This document shows positions 31,635-39,065 of a stretch of DNA of 39,065 nt, piece by piece. The notes beneath the pieces are model-generated. The model did not search any database. It saw only the letters and a program-made list of their open reading frames with translations, and was not told where the DNA came from. This stretch comes from Alistipes sp. (GTDB lineage Bacteria > Bacteroidota > Bacteroidia > Bacteroidales > Rikenellaceae). The DNA lies in NCBI GenBank assembly GCA_017381935.1, contig JAFOBG010000001.1, positions 1-39,065 of the forward strand. Reading direction: 5' to 3'. The first letter of the stretch is position 1, and each line of letters starts with the position of its first letter. The translations under genes were made by a program, and so were the position numbers.

Positions 31635-32309
31635 TTACCTTACTTTTTTCGAAGCGTCAAAGCGATAGCCAAGACCAACACGTGCCACTCCGGCCATACC
31701 ACCTCCAAGTTCTACAAAACCAAAAACCTTGCGACCAAATGAGCAGCCGACAACCGTCATATCTCCCAAAGGCACAACCTCTTCTGTTCCAAAAACAACA
31801 CCAAATGAGAGTGAGGAATAGAGCTGTACTTTCTCACGATATAACCAGACAAAACGAACTGTCGGCATCACTCCTATAGCATAGCCACTAAGACTCTCCA
31901 CCTTACTGTTATCGCTATTGTGGCGACGAGACTGCGAGGTTACTCCAACTGTCATTGTTCCACCAAACTGCAACCAACGACGGCTATGATAGACATAGCT
32001 AAGAGCATAATTGCCCCAAAAATAGCGGTCTGTAAGATAGGTGTTGCTATTGTTTATATCCTCTCTAAATTTTGATTGCTGATATTCTATATCATGATAG
32101 TACAGATAGTTTCCCATAAGTTGGTTTGAGAGAGGTGTAGGTGTACCAACACTTAAACGTAGTTCGTGTTTATCGACACGAATAGGTAACTCTCTGATAA
32201 TTTTCACTTTATTACCCTGCTTATCATACTCTACTATTCGCCGTTGCGCAGATACACTACAAGCGATAAGCAAGAAAAAGAGCAGTAGCTGCAACCTCTT
32301 CATAACCAA
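31635..32309 (-). CDS. Outer-membrane beta-barrel-like protein, unknown function
   Basis: 224 residues with a signal peptide (about 1-21, ending VSA). The mature part alternates short aromatic strands: ELRLSVGTP, LSYVYHS, WLQFGGTMTVGV, PTVRFVWLY, LYSSLSFGVVFG, VFGFVELGGG and ARVGLGYRF, consistent with a small eight- to ten-stranded barrel. It does not end on the barrel's usual terminal aromatic residue; about six charged residues follow GYRF. No specific family was identified. It starts 11 nt after the HAD phosphatase gene. Confidence 0.7.
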   Translation of the reverse strand: MVMKRLQLLLFFLLIACSVSAQRRIVEYDKQGNKVKIIRELPIRVDKHELRLSVGTPTPLSNQLMGNYLYYHDIEYQQSKFREDINNSNTYLTDRYFWGNYALSYVYHSRRWLQFGGTMTVGVTSQSRRHNSDNSKVESLSGYAIGVMPTVRFVWLYREKVQLYSSLSFGVVFGTEEVVPLGDMTVVGCSFGRKVFGFVELGGGMAGVARVGLGYRFDASKKVR

Positions 32310-32320
32310 ACTTTAAACTA

Positions 32321-33172
32321 TTAAACCTTTGCAATCTCAAGTTGCTCGACGTTGTAATCTGCAATACATTTGTCAATTACAGCCTTCACAACAGTATCTA
32401 TCTCCGAGCCCTCTGTATAGTCAGCCGGGCAGACATGATTTACTCGATTATCTCTGATAAGTGTATTCATCTCGGCACGCTTTGCCTTGTCTTTCGGGTT
32501 ATAGACAGCAACAGAGTGGCCGCCAAAGTTCTTTACAAGACGCATACATGGGATGTCTGTTGTGCCATCGCCAACATAAATCATACGGGAGAATGGCACA
32601 GGACGGCTCTTCTCCTCCATAAACTTATTTACCTGCTTGGTATCATAAACAGACTCTACACCCTTATTTATCTTAAAGATAAACTGTGTCTTATTTGTAT
32701 AGTTTACAGCCACTGCCGGCCAATATGCAATACCGTCAACATTGTAGAGAAACGAACAAGCATATACCTTCTGGAACTTGTCGGCAATAGCTGTACCCTC
32801 GATAATCTCCTTTAGGCCCGAAGAGTTTATGTAGTGCAAAATTCTCACACCTCGCTCCTCTCCATAGCTGTTTATACGGTCAAACCACTCCATTACGCCG
32901 GGATATAGCTTTACAGCACGGCCCGACTCCTGAAAAGCCTCCCTGCGCAGAGAGATACCCTTAGCCTTAGCTTCACGAATCATAAGAGCCATATAGGTCA
33001 AAATCTGGTCTGCATCCTGCTGCTCGGCAAGAGAGTTTGCCTCACTCCAAAACTCTTTGTTACTCTTTCCTATGGCAGGAATAAAGTTATACTCCTGCAT
33101 ATTGCCGGCAGCAAGAGTGCCGTCAAAATCATAAATAAGAGCTACTGTAAATTTATAATTATTATTTTCCAT
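32321..33172 (-). CDS. HAD-superfamily phosphatase
   Basis: 283 residues. Motif I is YDFDGTLA with nucleophile Asp15 and Asp17, motif II lies in LHYINSSG, and motif IV is YVGDGTTDIPC with paired acidic residues. The cap lies between motif I and II (type C1), as in phosphoserine-phosphatase-like members. The substrate is unknown. It is the first gene of the run that ends in folE. The -7 box (33177-33184) lies only 4 nt before the start codon, so the message would be nearly leaderless. Confidence 0.85.
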   Translation of the reverse strand: MENNNYKFTVALIYDFDGTLAAGNMQEYNFIPAIGKSNKEFWSEANSLAEQQDADQILTYMALMIREAKAKGISLRREAFQESGRAVKLYPGVMEWFDRINSYGEERGVRILHYINSSGLKEIIEGTAIADKFQKVYACSFLYNVDGIAYWPAVAVNYTNKTQFIFKINKGVESVYDTKQVNKFMEEKSRPVPFSRMIYVGDGTTDIPCMRLVKNFGGHSVAVYNPKDKAKRAEMNTLIRDNRVNHVCPADYTEGSEIDTVVKAVIDKCIADYNVEQLEIAKV

Positions 33173-33176
33173 ATAG

Positions 33177-33184
33177 CAAAGTTA
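33177..33184 (-). promoter_or_regulatory. -7 box of the HAD-folE operon
   Basis: TAACTTTG on the minus strand (33184-33177), exact TAnnTTTG, 4 nt from the ATG at 33172. No clear -33 element. It is divergent from the nitroreductase box 11 nt away. Confidence 0.5.
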
Positions 33185-33195
33185 GTAATTTTCAC

Positions 33196-33203
33196 TATTT
33201 TTG
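33196..33203 (+). promoter_or_regulatory. -7 box of the nitroreductase gene
   Basis: TATTTTTG, exact TAnnTTTG, 26 nt before the start at 33230. The -33 element is unclear. Confidence 0.45.
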
Positions 33204-33229
33204 CATATTGACTAATTAAAATTTTTACA

Positions 33230-33766
33230 ATGGATTTCAAAAAAGTAATAGAGACTCGTCGCTCCGTACGTCGTTTCTCCCCCACAGAGGTCTCAAGAGA
33301 GGTTTTGCTCGATATTGTAAATCAAGCACTTACAGCCCCTTCATCACGAAATATGCGTACTACTCGTTTCATTATCGTTGATGACAAACCGACCCTTGAG
33401 AAATTATCAGAAATGCGAGACTACGGCTCCTCTTTTATGAAAGATGCGCCGGCTGCCATTATTATTGCTGCCGATACCACCAAAACCGACCTGTGGCGTG
33501 AGAATTGTGCAATTAGCGCAACTATGCTCCAGCTCGCTATAGTCAATGCAGGTCTTGCAAGTTGTTGGGTACATATCGGAGGCAGACCTCGATTGAAAGA
33601 TAATCCCGATGGCGAACAGGCAGACAATTACATCCGCACATTTATCAACATCCCTGAAGATTGGTCTTTTGAGTGTGCTATTGCCCTCGGATACTCAGAC
33701 TTCCAGCCAAAACCACTTCCAGAGCACGACGATAGTCAATCTATTATCTGGCATACACAAGAGTAA
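33230..33766 (+). CDS. Nitroreductase-family flavoprotein
   Basis: 178 residues. The FMN-binding start is IETRRSVRRFSP (about 7-18), followed by ALTAPSSRNMRTTRFIIV and CAISATMLQLAIVNAGLASCWV, the typical nitroreductase order. It probably uses NAD(P)H to reduce quinones, nitro-compounds or a cellular substrate; the natural substrate is unknown. A single-gene unit, divergent from the HAD-folE operon and convergent with the RNase P RNA gene. Confidence 0.9.
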   Translation: MDFKKVIETRRSVRRFSPTEVSREVLLDIVNQALTAPSSRNMRTTRFIIVDDKPTLEKLSEMRDYGSSFMKDAPAAIIIAADTTKTDLWRENCAISATMLQLAIVNAGLASCWVHIGGRPRLKDNPDGEQADNYIRTFINIPEDWSFECAIALGYSDFQPKPLPEHDDSQSIIWHTQE

Positions 33767-33786
33767 GCTCTGTTAAGCTATACAAC

Positions 33787-33816
33787 AAAAAAGCCCTGCA
33801 CCATTTAGTGCAGGGC
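33787..33816 (-). terminator. Terminator of rnpB
   Basis: A perfect 9-bp GC-rich stem (33793-33801 with 33808-33816) with the T tract on the minus strand (A run 33787-33792). Confidence 0.9.
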
Positions 33817-33821
33817 ATCTT

Positions 33822-34150
33822 GGCAGATTCCGTAAGCCGAGTTCTGTTTTAGTTCATCATTTATCTTGGGCGACAGTCGCCTGCCGTCTCTAGCGGTTTA
33901 CCCCTCGGCATCGGGCGAGCAACCCTTAATTGCCGATATACATAACCTTGCAACCCACAAGACGTACTGCCGAGAGACATTGCTGCCCTCGCGGTGGGCT
34001 CTTACCCCGCCTTTTCACCCTTACCCTTACGGGCGGTTATTCTCTGTTACGCTACTATACCCTCACGGACATCAAGCCGTTAACTTGTGTGGCGCTCTGT
34101 GTTGCTCGGACTTTCCTCCCCTCTTACGAGCAGCGATGAACCGAATCTGC
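33822..34150 (-). ncRNA. rnpB: RNase P RNA (bacterial type A-like)
   Basis: The minus strand has the whole set of RNase P core landmarks: GAGGAAAGTCCGAGC (P4 5' side), GGTAAGAGCCCACCG (P11 region), and ACAGAACTCGGCTTA (P4 3' side, near the end). The ends pair as P1: 34143-34150 with 33823-33830. Length is about 330 nt. This catalytic RNA cuts the 5' leader from pre-tRNAs. It has a -7 box at 34162-34155 and a terminator at 33816-33787. The protein partner rnpA is at 13767. Confidence 0.95.
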
Positions 34151-34154
34151 GTGG

Positions 34155-34162
34155 CAAAGATA
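34155..34162 (-). promoter_or_regulatory. -7 box of rnpB
   Basis: TATCTTTG on the minus strand (34162-34155), exact TAnnTTTG, about 5 nt before the P1 strand of the RNA. Confidence 0.6.
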
Positions 34163-34198
34163 GTCAAAAAATATCAATTTATAGCTCCTATCTATTAT

Positions 34199-34747
34199 CT
34201 ACTCCTTAAATAGATCTATTTCGCCCCTTTCAACCTTGTGATAGATAGCTGTCAGTTCTCCTATAACAGGCGAGATATACTCCAAAGTATCTGTAACAGC
34301 CTTCTGACCACCACCTTTTATACGGTAGAGCATAGATGCATAGAGTGCTCTGAAACACAGTTCTGTATCACTTATCTCATTTTTGCCCAACAGCGTTCTA
34401 AGGGTTGGTAGAGAGGGTGATAGTCTTGAAAAAGTCTTGCGATAGTGCTCACCTGCAGGCAGTTGCATAAGCTGTAAGTGTAGGTTGTGCAAATCTGCTA
34501 TAAGGTGAAGTGTATGGTTAAGGTGTCCGCCACTCTCTTTACCCTCCTCACGAAGAAGGTTTGCTATATCCATATACCAAAGCAGAAAAATCTCTCTCTG
34601 CTCGTCTGCTATATTTCGAGGAGCGACAAGTTGTGAATATATCGCCTCCGGACTAAACTGAAGTGCTCTTAGCAAATCTTCAATTTGCCATAGGTAGAGG
34701 ATATACTCAGCAATATTCTCTTTTCGTCTTGATTGTGCTATATCCAT
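34199..34747 (-). CDS. DUF4924 protein
   Basis: 182 residues, all-helical by pattern, with no signal peptide or membrane segment. The start (IAQSRRKENIAEYILYLWQIEDLLRA) and the central HTLHLIADLHNLHLQLM stretch match DUF4924, a Bacteroidota family of unknown function. It is the last gene of a three-gene run, 2 nt after the ABC transporter gene. A cytoplasmic role follows from the lack of a signal; nothing more is known. Confidence 0.8.
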   Translation of the reverse strand: MDIAQSRRKENIAEYILYLWQIEDLLRALQFSPEAIYSQLVAPRNIADEQREIFLLWYMDIANLLREEGKESGGHLNHTLHLIADLHNLHLQLMQLPAGEHYRKTFSRLSPSLPTLRTLLGKNEISDTELCFRALYASMLYRIKGGGQKAVTDTLEYISPVIGELTAIYHKVERGEIDLFKE

Positions 34748-34749
34748 AA

Positions 34750-36582
34750 TTACTTGAGGCTTTGCATCTCTATAAGTTTAGCATAGATACCCTTTTGAGC
34801 TATCAACTGCTCATGTGTACCCTGCTCTGCAATACGACCTTCGTCAATAACGATAATCTTATCTGCATTATGAATTGTTGACAGACGGTGTGCAATAACC
34901 ACAGATGTTCTACCCTTAAGCATATGTGTAAGCGCCTGCTGAACGAGCTTTTCGCTCTCTGTATCAAGAGCCGAGGTCGCCTCATCAAGGATTAAGAACT
35001 CAGGGTTCTTAAGCACCGCACGAGCAATGCTCAGTCGCTGACGCTGACCACCTGAGAGTTTTGCTCCACGGTCTCCGATATTGGTCTGATAGCCATTTGC
35101 AGTCTCGACAATAAAGTCGTGTGCATTTGCAATCTTTGCCGCCTCAACAATCTGTTGATGTGTAGCATCTCGCTTTCCCAAAGCGATATTGTTCTCTATT
35201 GTATCATTAAAGAGAACGGTCTCTTGTGAAACAAGGCTTATACGACTACGCAAGCTCTGCTGACTAAATGCAGTAAGCGGCGTGCCATCAATAAATATAC
35301 CACCCTTATCAGGGTCATAAAATCTCGGCATAAGCTCACTGAGAGTCGATTTTCCGCCACCCGAAGCACCTACCAAAGCGACAGTCTCACCCTTAGCAAT
35401 GGTAAAGGATATATCGTGCAAAATCTCACGACTATCATCATACGAGAAGCTGATATTCTTGAACTCTATCTTATCCTTCAGACCCTTGAACTCTGTAGCC
35501 ATATTTGTATCTACAATCTCGCTCTTAGCATCAATAATCTCAAAAATACGCTCACCGGCTGCAACACCCTGATTGATATTTGCAAATTGGTCTATAAACG
35601 CTCGTACAGGGCGTGTAATCTGCGAAAAGGCTGCAATGAAGGCGATAAATCCTGCCGCACTCAAAGAGCCCTTTGTTACAAGCGAACCTCCAAAGACAAG
35701 CACTACTGCTACGGCTGTAATACCTAAAAACTCACTCATTGGAGAGGCCAACTGCTGGCGACGAGCCATCCAAAGCATGAGTCGAGAGAGCTCAGCATTG
35801 ATTTGGTGGAACTTTGTACGAATATACTCAGTCGCTGTATAGGTCTTGATAATCTTTATGCCCGACAGAGACTCGTCAAGCACACTCACCATATCTCCCA
35901 ATTGCTCCTGAACACGACTTGCAGGGTGGCGCAAGCGCTTTACAATACCTCCAATAAGTACACCTACAATTGGCAAGAAGAAGACTGCAAACAGAGCCAA
36001 CTCCCACGATACATTGAGCATCAGCACAAGGTAACCGATAATAAGGAACGGCTCACGGAAAGCAACCTGAAGGGTATTTGTGATACAGAACTGAACAGCC
36101 ATAACATCAGATGTTATGCGAGAGATAATATCTCCCTTGCGCTGCTCGGTAAAGTAGCCCACATTCATATCTATAATGTTATCAAACATCATATTTCTCA
36201 TTCTCTGCAGAGTTGTAGTTCTCATACACTCAACCGTATAGGCACTAAGGTAACGGAAGAGATTTGAGAGCATATTTGTAATCATCACCACACCGCCGAG
36301 CAGAGCCAAAACTCTGGTCATTGTAAACTCAGCACCAAAGAGCATTGTATAGATATAGCTCAACCACTCTGTAAGGGCCGCCTCACTAAATGTAATAGCC
36401 GGCATTTGGTATGTTGGAACAAAGGCAAAGCCTTTATCGAACATTGTATTGAGAATAGGGATTATAAGCGCATAAGTTGCCGTATTAAATATAGCGTGCA
36501 AAGCCGCCGTAAAGAAATATGGCACTGCGTATTTACTTATAGGACTTGCAAAATTAAGCAGTCTTAAATAGGTTTTGAACAT
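34750..36582 (-). CDS. ABC exporter, fused membrane and ATPase (MsbA-like)
   Basis: 610 residues: a six-helix membrane domain (about 20-330) and a nucleotide-binding domain with Walker A GASGGGKST (405-413), signature LSGGQRQRLS, Walker B FLILDEATSALD and the switch VIAHRLST. It works as a homodimer or half-transporter. Lipid A or another lipid is a plausible cargo because MsbA is the nearest well-known relative in layout, but the cargo cannot be read from the sequence. It lies 12 nt after the nrnA-like gene with no promoter between. Confidence 0.9.
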   Translation of the reverse strand: MFKTYLRLLNFASPISKYAVPYFFTAALHAIFNTATYALIIPILNTMFDKGFAFVPTYQMPAITFSEAALTEWLSYIYTMLFGAEFTMTRVLALLGGVVMITNMLSNLFRYLSAYTVECMRTTTLQRMRNMMFDNIIDMNVGYFTEQRKGDIISRITSDVMAVQFCITNTLQVAFREPFLIIGYLVLMLNVSWELALFAVFFLPIVGVLIGGIVKRLRHPASRVQEQLGDMVSVLDESLSGIKIIKTYTATEYIRTKFHQINAELSRLMLWMARRQQLASPMSEFLGITAVAVVLVFGGSLVTKGSLSAAGFIAFIAAFSQITRPVRAFIDQFANINQGVAAGERIFEIIDAKSEIVDTNMATEFKGLKDKIEFKNISFSYDDSREILHDISFTIAKGETVALVGASGGGKSTLSELMPRFYDPDKGGIFIDGTPLTAFSQQSLRSRISLVSQETVLFNDTIENNIALGKRDATHQQIVEAAKIANAHDFIVETANGYQTNIGDRGAKLSGGQRQRLSIARAVLKNPEFLILDEATSALDTESEKLVQQALTHMLKGRTSVVIAHRLSTIHNADKIIVIDEGRIAEQGTHEQLIAQKGIYAKLIEMQSLK

Positions 36583-36594
36583 ATAGTGTGTTTT

Positions 36595-37623
36595 TTATAC
36601 CAAACCCTCATTATGATACTCCTCAACCGAGGCTATATAGTGAGCAATTGTATCCTCCATAGTCATAAACGACTTTCCGCCTGCCGCATTGTGATGACCT
36701 CCACCATTAAAATATCGACGAGCAAAAGTATTGACATCCACCTTGCCGTGTGATCGCAAAGAGACACGGATAAAACCGCCCTGCTGCTCCGAGAACATGG
36801 CCGACATCTTGACCTTCTTTATTGAGAGTGGATAGTTTACAAAGCCCTCGCTATCTCCCTGCTGAAACCAGAAACGACGCATCTCATCCTCAGTAAGAGA
36901 CATATAGGCAACAGTGCCTTTGAGCAGAGTCTTCATCTTTTTGTTGATAACATAACCAAAGAGTCTTGCTCTACCCTCAGTAAATGAGTTATAGACATTG
37001 TTATAGATTGTCGGAATATCTATGCCTGCCTCTATCAAATCTGCAACTGCTCGGAAGAGTTGAGGTGTAAGGTTAGAAAATGCAAAATTACCTGTATCTG
37101 TTATCATACCCACATAGAGCAACGTTCCGATTGTAGCAGTCAAGGCCTCTGTTCCGAAAGCCGCCTTAATAATCTCATAGACAAGATAAGCTGTACTTGA
37201 AGAGTCGGGAGAGGAGAAGATTAAATCAAAATCCTCCGAAGGGTTGAGATGGTGGTCTATCAACACACGCTTTGCCATTGTATTGGCTGTAATAACCTCT
37301 GTAAGGCTCTCCAAGCGTGTTAATGTGCTCATATCAGCACAGACAATCACCTCTGCCGCCTCAACAACACTCTGTGTAATGCCAATTTTGTCAAGTGAGT
37401 GGATAATTATACCATCTGTACCCGGCATCCACTTAAGATAGTATGGAAAACGATTTGGTAAAATACAGTTAACAGTGTGTCCCTTTGCCTTTAGAACTTC
37501 GGCCAACGCAAGAGAAGAGCCGATAGCATCTCCATCAGGGTTAGTGTGCGAAAGTATGACTACTTTTTTAGGCGTCTCAAATAGCTCTCTAAGCGCCTTA
37601 ATATTAGATAAATCCAAATTCAT
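36595..37623 (-). CDS. DHH-family phosphoesterase (NrnA-like)
   Basis: 342 residues from the ATG at 37623. The catalytic domain has SHTNPDGDAIGSSLAL, the DHH motif in LIDHHLNPS, and the substrate-binding DHHA1 domain ends in GGGHHNAAGG. Such enzymes degrade oligoribonucleotides and pAp. An upstream ATG at 37650 opens the same frame, but it lies inside the promoter: the -7 box (37635-37628) ends 4 nt before 37623, so the message cannot include it. This makes a nearly leaderless mRNA likely. It heads an operon with the ABC exporter and DUF4924. Confidence 0.9.
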   Translation of the reverse strand: MNLDLSNIKALRELFETPKKVVILSHTNPDGDAIGSSLALAEVLKAKGHTVNCILPNRFPYYLKWMPGTDGIIIHSLDKIGITQSVVEAAEVIVCADMSTLTRLESLTEVITANTMAKRVLIDHHLNPSEDFDLIFSSPDSSSTAYLVYEIIKAAFGTEALTATIGTLLYVGMITDTGNFAFSNLTPQLFRAVADLIEAGIDIPTIYNNVYNSFTEGRARLFGYVINKKMKTLLKGTVAYMSLTEDEMRRFWFQQGDSEGFVNYPLSIKKVKMSAMFSEQQGGFIRVSLRSHGKVDVNTFARRYFNGGGHHNAAGGKSFMTMEDTIAHYIASVEEYHNEGLV

Positions 37624-37627
37624 ACTA

Positions 37628-37658
37628 CAAAGGTAACAAACTCTTTTCAAAATTCAAA
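37628..37658 (-). promoter_or_regulatory. Promoter of the nrnA-like operon
   Basis: On the minus strand TTTG (37658-37655), a 19-nt spacer, TACCTTTG (37635-37628). Both boxes exact; it decides the nrnA-like start in favour of 37623. The -33 box sits in the T tract that follows the purC terminator stem. Confidence 0.8.
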
Positions 37659-37663
37659 AGAAA

Positions 37664-37700
37664 GACCCTCAAAGTCAATGATTCTCAAACTTTGGGGGTC
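37664..37700 (-). terminator. Terminator of purC
   Basis: An 11-bp stem with one G-T pair (37664-37674 with 37690-37700), T-rich tract on the minus strand. It stands 21 nt past the purC stop codon and directly adjoins the next promoter. Confidence 0.8.
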
Positions 37701-37721
37701 GCTCTTATCTTTCGGCAGACA

Positions 37722-38666
37722 CTACAATGTTGCCAAAAAATCGCTTACATTTTTCTCAATACGAGCCTCTACATCCTCGGCCTGAGCCTTAACAAACTTC
37801 TCGCCTGAGATATTCTCATAAAGCTCTATATATCGGTCTGTAATTGAGTTTACAATCTCCTCTGTCATCTCAGGAACCTGCTGTCCCTCCTGGCCCTGGA
37901 AGCCGTTTGCCATAAGCCACTCACGAACAAACTCCTTAGAGAGCTGCTTCTGCTTCTGACCTGCAGCAAGACGCTCCTCATAGCCCTCTGCATAGAAGTA
38001 ACGAGAAGAGTCCGGTGTATGAATCTCATCCATAAGGTAGATTACGCCATTCTTCTTTCCAAACTCATACTTAGTATCAACAAGGATAAGGCCCATCTTG
38101 GCAGCAATCTCTGTTCCACGAGCAAAAATTGCACGGGTATAAGCCTCCAACTTTTCATAATCCTCACGGCTTACAATACCACGAGCGATAATCTCCTCTT
38201 TAGAGATATCCTCATCATGTCCCTCGTCTGCCTTTGTGGTAGGAGTGATGATTGGCTCTGGGAATTTCTGATTCTCAACCATACCCTCAGGCATCTCAAC
38301 GCCACAAATAGTACGCTTGCCTGCCTTGTACTCTCTCCAAGCATGGCCAGACAGATAGCCTCGGATAACCATCTCAACCTTAAATGGCTCGCACTTATGA
38401 CCAACTGTTACCATTGGATCAGGAACGGCTATTTTCCAGTTTGGAAGAATATCAGCTGTCTGATCAAGGAATTTGGCTGCAATCTGATTGAGCACCTGGC
38501 CCTTGAATGGAATACCCTTTGGCAGTACAACATCGAATGCAGAGATTCTATCTGAAACAACCATTACAAGATAGTCGCCATCAATGCTATACACATCACG
38601 AACTTTACCAACATAGTGGTTATTCTGACCTTTAAAATTGAAGTTTGTCTTTACAATAGCTCCCAT
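37722..38666 (-). CDS. purC: Phosphoribosylaminoimidazole-succinocarboxamide synthase
   Basis: 314 residues, the longer form of the enzyme. It joins CAIR and aspartate with ATP in purine synthesis. Family marks: [20 protein letters not shown] and [10 protein letters not shown] near the start, [33 protein letters not shown] and LVDTKYEFG, then [13 protein letters not shown] single-gene unit with its own -7 box (38696-38703) and terminator. Confidence 0.95.
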   Translation of the reverse strand: MGAIVKTNFNFKGQNNHYVGKVRDVYSIDGDYLVMVVSDRISAFDVVLPKGIPFKGQVLNQIAAKFLDQTADILPNWKIAVPDPMVTVGHKCEPFKVEMVIRGYLSGHAWREYKAGKRTICGVEMPEGMVENQKFPEPIITPTTKADEGHDEDISKEEIIARGIVSREDYEKLEAYTRAIFARGTEIAAKMGLILVDTKYEFGKKNGVIYLMDEIHTPDSSRYFYAEGYEERLAAGQKQKQLSKEFVREWLMANGFQGQEGQQVPEMTEEIVNSITDRYIELYENISGEKFVKAQAEDVEARIEKNVSDFLATL

Positions 38667-38695
38667 ATTTTATTCAATTATTAGTTTCTTTTGGG

Positions 38696-38703
38696 CAAAA
38701 TTA
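38696..38703 (-). promoter_or_regulatory. -7 box of purC
   Basis: TAATTTTG on the minus strand (38703-38696), exact TAnnTTTG, 29 nt before the purC ATG at 38666. Confidence 0.5.
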
Positions 38704-38766
38704 CTATAAAATAAGGAGATAGAGTAGTTTTTCTGCAATTATTTGCACAATTTTATAAACAAAAAC

Positions 38767-38789
38767 GAGGAATAGACTCTCTATCCCTC
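38767..38789 (-). terminator. Second hairpin after the right-edge gene
   Basis: Stem 38767-38770/38786-38789 and 38772-38776/38780-38784, with a T-rich stretch following on the minus strand. It backs up the terminator at 38836-38861. Confidence 0.5.
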
Positions 38790-38835
38790 TTCAAAACAAC
38801 TTTAGATTTATTGTTTTTGTTTATTGTACCTAAAA

Positions 38836-38861
38836 AATAGGCCCTCTTTTGAGAGCCTATT
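38836..38861. terminator. Terminator of the right-edge gene
   Basis: Stem 38836-38842/38855-38861 continued by 38844-38846/38851-38853, with T runs on both exits; 6 nt after the stop codon of the truncated gene. Confidence 0.75.
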
Positions 38862-38867
38862 TTAATA

Positions 38868-39065
38868 TTACTGCTTATTGTAAGTTACCTTAACCTGGTA
38901 AATATTTGTGCTTGTAAACGGAGTAAAGTCCTTTGCTGTATGGATAAGACAAGGTTTTGCAGTTGTAAGCTCTATAGCATCTGTTCCTGCTACCAAAGCT
39001 GCAGCCAAATCTAATGCATCTGCTGCAACATACGGTATTACTACATAACTTCCACTCTCTGTAGC
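38868..39065 (-). CDS. 3' end of an unidentified gene, cut by the window
   Basis: An open frame of 65 codons plus TAA runs to the window edge on the minus strand. The residues alternate small hydrophobic and Thr/Ala (for example AADALDLAAALVAGTDAIEL) and finish NIYQVKVTYNKQ. A closing V-K-V-T-Y strand of this sort is common at the end of secreted beta-rich proteins, such as fimbrillin-like ones, but the fragment is too short to name. Two terminator hairpins follow the stop codon, which supports it as a real gene end. Confidence 0.6.
   Translation of the reverse strand, partial: ATESGSYVVIPYVAADALDLAAALVAGTDAIELTTAKPCLIHTAKDFTPFTSTNIYQVKVTYNKQ

Noticed and set aside
37624-37650. Extended N-terminus of the NrnA-like protein from the ATG at 37650
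   Set aside because: The extension would have to be encoded within the -7 promoter box, so it cannot be in the main message.
1-39065. tRNA genes, CRISPR repeats, insertion sequences or prophage genes
   Set aside because: None was seen on reading both strands; no repeat arrays, transposase or integrase motifs were found.

Overview
The window looks like a stretch of core chromosome from a member of the Bacteroidota, most likely order Bacteroidales; a placement in or near Rikenellaceae is only a guess. The evidence is the repeated TTTG / TAnnTTTG promoter pair typical of this phylum, families largely confined to it (DUF4271, DUF4924), a TonB receptor with an N-terminal carboxypeptidase-regulatory-like domain, the hemD-rnpA-yidD order, and few Shine-Dalgarno-like sequences. 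No tRNA, rRNA operon, insertion sequence, prophage or CRISPR array was seen. Assignments rest on reading motifs by eye; no database was searched.

Left part (1-6.4 kb), the most accessory-looking segment: a strongly structured, promoter-led and terminator-ended RNA candidate on the minus strand; an AraC-type regulator beside what looks like the internally deleted remnant of an RND efflux operon; a second AraC-type regulator ending in an AT-hook-like tail; a second structured RNA element directly ahead of a small DprA/SLOG-like protein; and a TonB receptor with a small Cys/His membrane protein, possibly for metal uptake.

6.5-14.4 kb is a tightly packed plus-strand run: LysE-type exporter, cmk, ispH, a small membrane protein, an S41 PDZ protease, an orphan histidine kinase, a DUF4271 membrane protein, then hemD, rnpA and yidD, which probably have an extra promoter inside the DUF4271 gene. 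14.4-18.3 kb on the minus strand holds a coiled-coil membrane protein, a DUF3108 protein and recG. 18.4-27.5 kb on the plus strand carries ispG, a WbqC-like protein, trxB, rnz, a SpoU-type methyltransferase, a UvrD/PcrA helicase, a family 2 glycosyltransferase, nth and the short gene rpmH.

27.5-38.9 kb is mostly minus strand: an ECF sigma factor with a 39-codon acidic ORF behind it, an XRE regulator with a four-helix membrane protein, a 6S-like RNA candidate on the plus strand, an operon HAD phosphatase - OM protein - lipoprotein - rdgB - folE, a plus-strand nitroreductase, the RNase P RNA (its protein partner rnpA is also in the window), an operon nrnA-like - MsbA-like ABC exporter - DUF4924, purC, and the 3' end of an unidentified gene cut by the window edge.

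The best candidates for something undescribed are the two structured RNA elements at 15-338 and 2931-3175. The 6S-like RNA, the small ORF behind the sigma factor, the efflux-operon scar and the promoters that imply leaderless mRNAs also merit a second look.
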